A stretch of DNA of 64,000 nucleotides, taken from positions 62,001 to 126,000 of the forward strand of contig NZ_QICN01000009.1 in the NCBI RefSeq assembly GCF_003201205.1. Reading direction: 5' to 3'. Numbering within the stretch: position 1 is the stretch's first letter; each line of letters begins with the position of its first letter. Positions 62,301 through 64,000 of this stretch are shown piece after piece. Below the pieces are notes generated by a model, which saw only the letters and a list, made by a program, of their open reading frames with translations, did no database searches and was not told the DNA's origin. Position numbers and translations under genes: made by a program. The stretch is from Sinimarinibacterium flocculans (GTDB lineage Bacteria > Pseudomonadota > Gammaproteobacteria > Nevskiales > Nevskiaceae).

Positions 62301-62816
62301 TACCTGATGTACCCGAAAGTGTTCCACGACTACGCCGAGCACCGCAGCCATTTCGGGGATGTGTCCGTTCTGCCGACGCCGGCGTTCTTCTACGGCCTGC
62401 AGGAGGGCGAGGAGATTTCGGTCGACCTGGAGCCCGGCAAGACCCTGCTGATCAAGCTGCAGGGCAGCGCCGAGGTGCCGGAGGAAGGCATCGTCAAGCT
62501 GTTCTTCGAACTCAACGGGCAGCCGCGCGTCGTGCGCGTGCCCAAGGCCGGGGCGACCGCGAAGGCCGAGCATCCGAAGGCCGAGGACGGCAATCCGCGC
62601 CACATCGGCGCGCCGATGCCCGGCATGGTCGTCGCCGTGGCCGTCAAGCCGGGGCAGAAGGTCAAGAAGGGCGATCCGCTGCTGTCGATCGAGGCCATGA
62701 AGATGGAAACGCAGATCCGCGCCGAGTCCGATGCGACGATCGCGGACGTCAAGGTGTCCCGCGGTACGACGGTCAACGCACGCGACTTGCTGGTGGTTCT
62801 GGAAGGAGCAGGGTGA
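59352..62816 (+). CDS. pyc: Pyruvate carboxylase, single-chain
   Basis: A 1154-residue biotin enzyme with all three parts in one chain: biotin carboxylase (KLLVANRSEIAIRVMRAAAELG, ASWGGGGRGMRVI, FIEVNPRIQVEHTVTEEVTGID), carboxyltransferase (LLTDTTMRDAHQSLFATR, HFHTHDTSGI), and biotinyl carrier with EAMKMET (biotin Lys). Makes oxaloacetate from pyruvate. Start is GTG at 59352 with an upstream AGGAGAAACG site. Length is normal for PYC. Confidence 0.97.
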   Translation: MRRIRKLLVANRSEIAIRVMRAAAELGIRTVAIYANEDRYALHRFKADESYRVGAGLKPIAAYLDIAGIIRVAKQAGVDAIHPGYGFLSENPDFAEACDKAGILFVGPRPEVMRTLGNKVAARNVAIKAGVPVMPATGPLPREMGEVHKLAAEVGYPLMLKASWGGGGRGMRVIESEADLEHQVEVARREAASAFGNDEVYLEKLVRRARHVEVQVLGDTQGNLVHLFERDCSVQRRNQKVVERAPAPYLDDSSRSALCESALKLARAVDYTHAGTVEFLMDADSGKFYFIEVNPRIQVEHTVTEEVTGIDIVKAQIRITEGMRIGTPQCGVPQQDQISLTGHALQCRVTTEDPENAFQPDYGRLTAYRSAAGFGVRLDGGTAYSGAVITPYYDSLLVKVTTWGATSDEAVQRMDRALREFRIRGLSSNLQFLENVINHPTFQSGENTTRFIDETPDLFKFAKRRDRATRLLRFIGEVVVNGNTEMKGRTRPATPMAEPVLPPSSLIPDISGKVPPGSRDRFRQLGADGFAAWMLKQPQVLLTDTTMRDAHQSLFATRMRTRDMVEIAPYYARMLPQLFSLECWGGATFDVALRFLKEDPWDRLGQLREAVPNVLLQMLLRASNAVGYTNYPDNVVRQFVQQAAGNGIDLFRVFDSLNWVENMRVAIDAVRETGALCEGTICYTGDLFDESRPKYNLKYYVDMAKALEKAGAHIIGIKDMAGVCRPRAAHALVTALKQEVGLPIHFHTHDTSGISAASVLAAVEAGCDAVDGALDSMSGLTSQPNLGSIAASLAGSDRDPGLSLEHMQAISMYWEGVRRYYAPFEADIRSGTADVYRHEMPGGQYTNLREQARALGLEARWPEVSKAYATVNRLFGDIVKVTPTSKVVGDMALFMVANDLDADDITDPDREIAFPESVVSLFKGELGYPPDGFPAALQAKVLKGATPLEGRPGASLEAVDLEIARAEGEKAAGRKLNDADLASYLMYPKVFHDYAEHRSHFGDVSVLPTPAFFYGLQEGEEISVDLEPGKTLLIKLQGSAEVPEEGIVKLFFELNGQPRVVRVPKAGATAKAEHPKAEDGNPRHIGAPMPGMVVAVAVKPGQKVKKGDPLLSIEAMKMETQIRAESDATIADVKVSRGTTVNARDLLVVLEGAG

Positions 62817-63295
62817 TGAACAGGAATCTGGTTCCGATCGCATCGTTGCTGGTCGCCGGCTCCGCCTGGGCGCAGTCCGAGCCGCTCGACGCCGACGCGC
62901 TGGCGCGCTGTGCGCAACAGGTTCAGCAGTTGCGCAGCGAGGCGCCGCGTCTGCTGGCGCGCAACGCCCAGCTCGACGAGCAGCGCGAATCGATCCAGCA
63001 GCGCCAGCGCGCGCTGGCTGCGGAAGCGAAGGGGATCGGCAGCGAGGATCTGAACGCCGGCCTCGACTATAGCGAGCGCCGGCGTCTGCTCAACGACGAG
63101 GCGCGGGCGTTCAATGCCGAGATCGAGCGCATCAAGGACGAGATTCGCGCGATCAATGTCGTCAAGCAGCAGTACGCCGCGAACTGCGCGCAGCGCAGCT
63201 ACCGGCGCTCCGATTTCGAACGGCTGAGCCCGCAGGCGCAGGCGGCGATGCGCGCAGGCATGGGCGGCATCGAGGTGCCGTATACCGAGCCGTAG
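62816..63295 (+). CDS. Periplasmic coiled-coil protein of unknown function
   Basis: A 159-residue protein with a signal peptide (LVPIASLLVAGSAWAQ) and a long Gln/Arg/Glu-rich coiled-coil (QQVQQLRSEAPRLLARNAQL to EIERIKDEIRAINVVKQQ). Ends YTEP. ATG 62816 overlaps the pyc stop (an in-frame GTG at 62813 is possible). Family not recognised. Coupling to pyc may be accidental. Confidence 0.7.
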   Translation: MNRNLVPIASLLVAGSAWAQSEPLDADALARCAQQVQQLRSEAPRLLARNAQLDEQRESIQQRQRALAAEAKGIGSEDLNAGLDYSERRRLLNDEARAFNAEIERIKDEIRAINVVKQQYAANCAQRSYRRSDFERLSPQAQAAMRAGMGGIEVPYTEP

Positions 63296-63308
63296 CCTGT
63301 CGCATTCG

Positions 63309-63340
63309 TGCAGGAGCGCCTGTGGGCGCGACCTCCTGCA
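63309..63340. repeat. REP-like extragenic palindrome
   Basis: Nested inverted repeat: outer arms TGCAGGAG (63309-63316) and CTCCTGCA (63333-63340), inner GCGCC/GGCGC with TGTG between. Resembles the GTAGGAGCG..CGCGAC REP elements of pseudomonads and xanthomonads. A second short related piece (CCCTGCAGGAGC) lies near 63370. Confidence 0.55.
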
Positions 63341-63401
63341 AGCGGGTACGCGGTTGCACCTGAAGCGCCCCTGCAGGAGCAACAGCAGCAGCGAGGTTCA
63401 G

Positions 63402-64000
63402 ATGGCAGCAGAGCCTTACTTCACCGAACAGACCTTCCGCTTCCTCAAGGCGCTGGCGAAGAACAACTCGCGCGAGTGGTTCGCGGACAACAAGCCGCGT
63501 TATGAGGAGCACGTGCGCGGTCCGGCGCTGCGCCTGATCGGCGATCTGGCGACCCCGCTGAAGGCGATCAGCCCGCAGCTCACCGCGATCGCCAAGCCGG
63601 TCGGCGGCTCCCTGTTCCGCATCCATCGCGACACGCGATTCGCCAAGGACAAGCGGCCGTACAAGACGCATGTCGGCATGTACTTTGCGCACGCGGCAAC
63701 CAAGGACATGCAGCGCGCGCAGACCGCCGGCAATGCGGCGATGGGCCGGCTCGACGCGCCGGGTCTGTACCTGCATGTGGAACCCGGAGCGTGTTTCCTC
63801 GGCGGGGGCATCTGGCATCCGCAGCCGGCGACGCTCAAGCGCGTGCGTGACTACATGGTGAGCAACCCGTCGAGCTGGAAGCAGGCGACGCGCAGCGCGG
63901 CGTTCCGCAAGGTCTTCGAACTGGGCGGCGAGATGCTGAGCCGGCCGCCGCGCGGCTACGATCCGGAGCACGAGCTGATCGACGACTTGCGCCGCAAAGA
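63402..64000 (+). CDS. DUF2461 (TIGR02453-like) protein, 3' end off window
   Basis: About 199 residues visible before the window ends. FTEQTFRFLKALAKNNSREWFADNKPRYEEHV, FRIHRDTRFAKDKRPYKTHVGMYF, GLYLHVEPGACFLGGGIWHPQPATLKRVRDYM and DPEHELIDDLRRK are characteristic stretches of this conserved family of unknown function. ATG at 63402 has no strong ribosome site. Confidence 0.85.
   Translation, partial: MAAEPYFTEQTFRFLKALAKNNSREWFADNKPRYEEHVRGPALRLIGDLATPLKAISPQLTAIAKPVGGSLFRIHRDTRFAKDKRPYKTHVGMYFAHAATKDMQRAQTAGNAAMGRLDAPGLYLHVEPGACFLGGGIWHPQPATLKRVRDYMVSNPSSWKQATRSAAFRKVFELGGEMLSRPPRGYDPEHELIDDLRRK

Noticed and set aside
59283-62843. 1186-codon open frame on the minus strand opposite pyruvate carboxylase
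   Set aside because: It is the antisense shadow of a high-GC gene: no domains, unlikely residue composition, and full overlap with the clear pyc.

Overview
The window is high-GC proteobacterial DNA, most likely from a gammaproteobacterium or possibly a betaproteobacterium. The ICEclc/PFGI-type conjugation genes, the RcoM-type CO sensor and the overall gene style point that way, but no rRNA or other phylogenetic marker is present. The theme of the first 39 kb is use of trace gases (H2 and CO) and the molybdenum economy this requires. From 57 kb onward the genes are ordinary housekeeping.

Layout. (1) 0-10.6 kb: a tightly overlapping operon with a Rieske protein, an NHL-repeat protein, hypF, hypC, a SIS-domain isomerase, hypD, hypE, an FmdE-like protein, hypA and a very His-rich hypB, followed by a HupT/HoxJ-like soluble sensor kinase. 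This looks like the maturation end of a group 1h-type [NiFe]-hydrogenase cluster whose structural genes lie off the left edge. (2) 10.7-15.6 kb: full-length modE, two ModE operators, and a TonB receptor, periplasmic protein and di-heme cytochrome. I infer a molybdate-responsive outer-membrane uptake system. (3) 15.6-28 kb: rcoM (with an apparent 3' frameshift) divergent from an aerobic form I CO dehydrogenase cluster, coxM-S-L-G-D-E-F, a mobA-like gene and coxI. It continues directly into a sufS/sufU pair and a membrane protein. (4) 28-30.3 kb: OmpW, a degenerate MoaC homologue, a putative 2OG-Fe(II) oxygenase and a molbindin. (5) 30.4-38.9 kb: a partly tandemly duplicated Mo-cofactor/molybdate-transport locus in which the two copies have decayed in a complementary way. 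Copy A keeps a short modE and moeA. Copy B keeps moaA, moaD, moaE, moaCB and modABC. Three further ModE boxes lie here. (6) 39-48.6 kb: an ICE remnant (MobH relaxase, TraG-like, TIGR03755/TIGR03756-type proteins, DUF3742) with an AbrB/PIN toxin-antitoxin pair. It ends at a strong bidirectional terminator and a short stretch resembling the 3' end of a tRNA-Ser. (7) 48.8-57.3 kb: a small membrane protein, LysR and CRP-type regulators, a TIR-TM-TPR protein with a small partner, a LolA-like protein and a SLOG-TPR-class III cyclase protein. This may be a nucleotide-signalling locus. (8) 57.4-64 kb: frmA-frmB formaldehyde detoxification, one-polypeptide pyruvate carboxylase, a coiled-coil periplasmic protein and a DUF2461 protein cut by the window end.

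How the parts fit (inference): the CO dehydrogenase needs the Mo-molybdopterin-cytosine cofactor and a sulfurated Mo-Cu centre. The window holds molybdate transport (modABC, possibly the TonB receptor), Moco synthesis (moaA/D/E/CB, moeA), a cytidylyltransferase-like mobA gene, XdhC-type chaperones (coxF, coxI), a cysteine desulfurase with scaffold, and a cytoplasmic Mo-binding protein. Local ModE operators could tie these to Mo status and RcoM to CO.

The strongest candidates for something undescribed are the ModE-operator-controlled TonB/di-heme operon, the complementary decay of the duplicated Mo locus, and the CRP/TIR/SLOG-cyclase neighbourhood.
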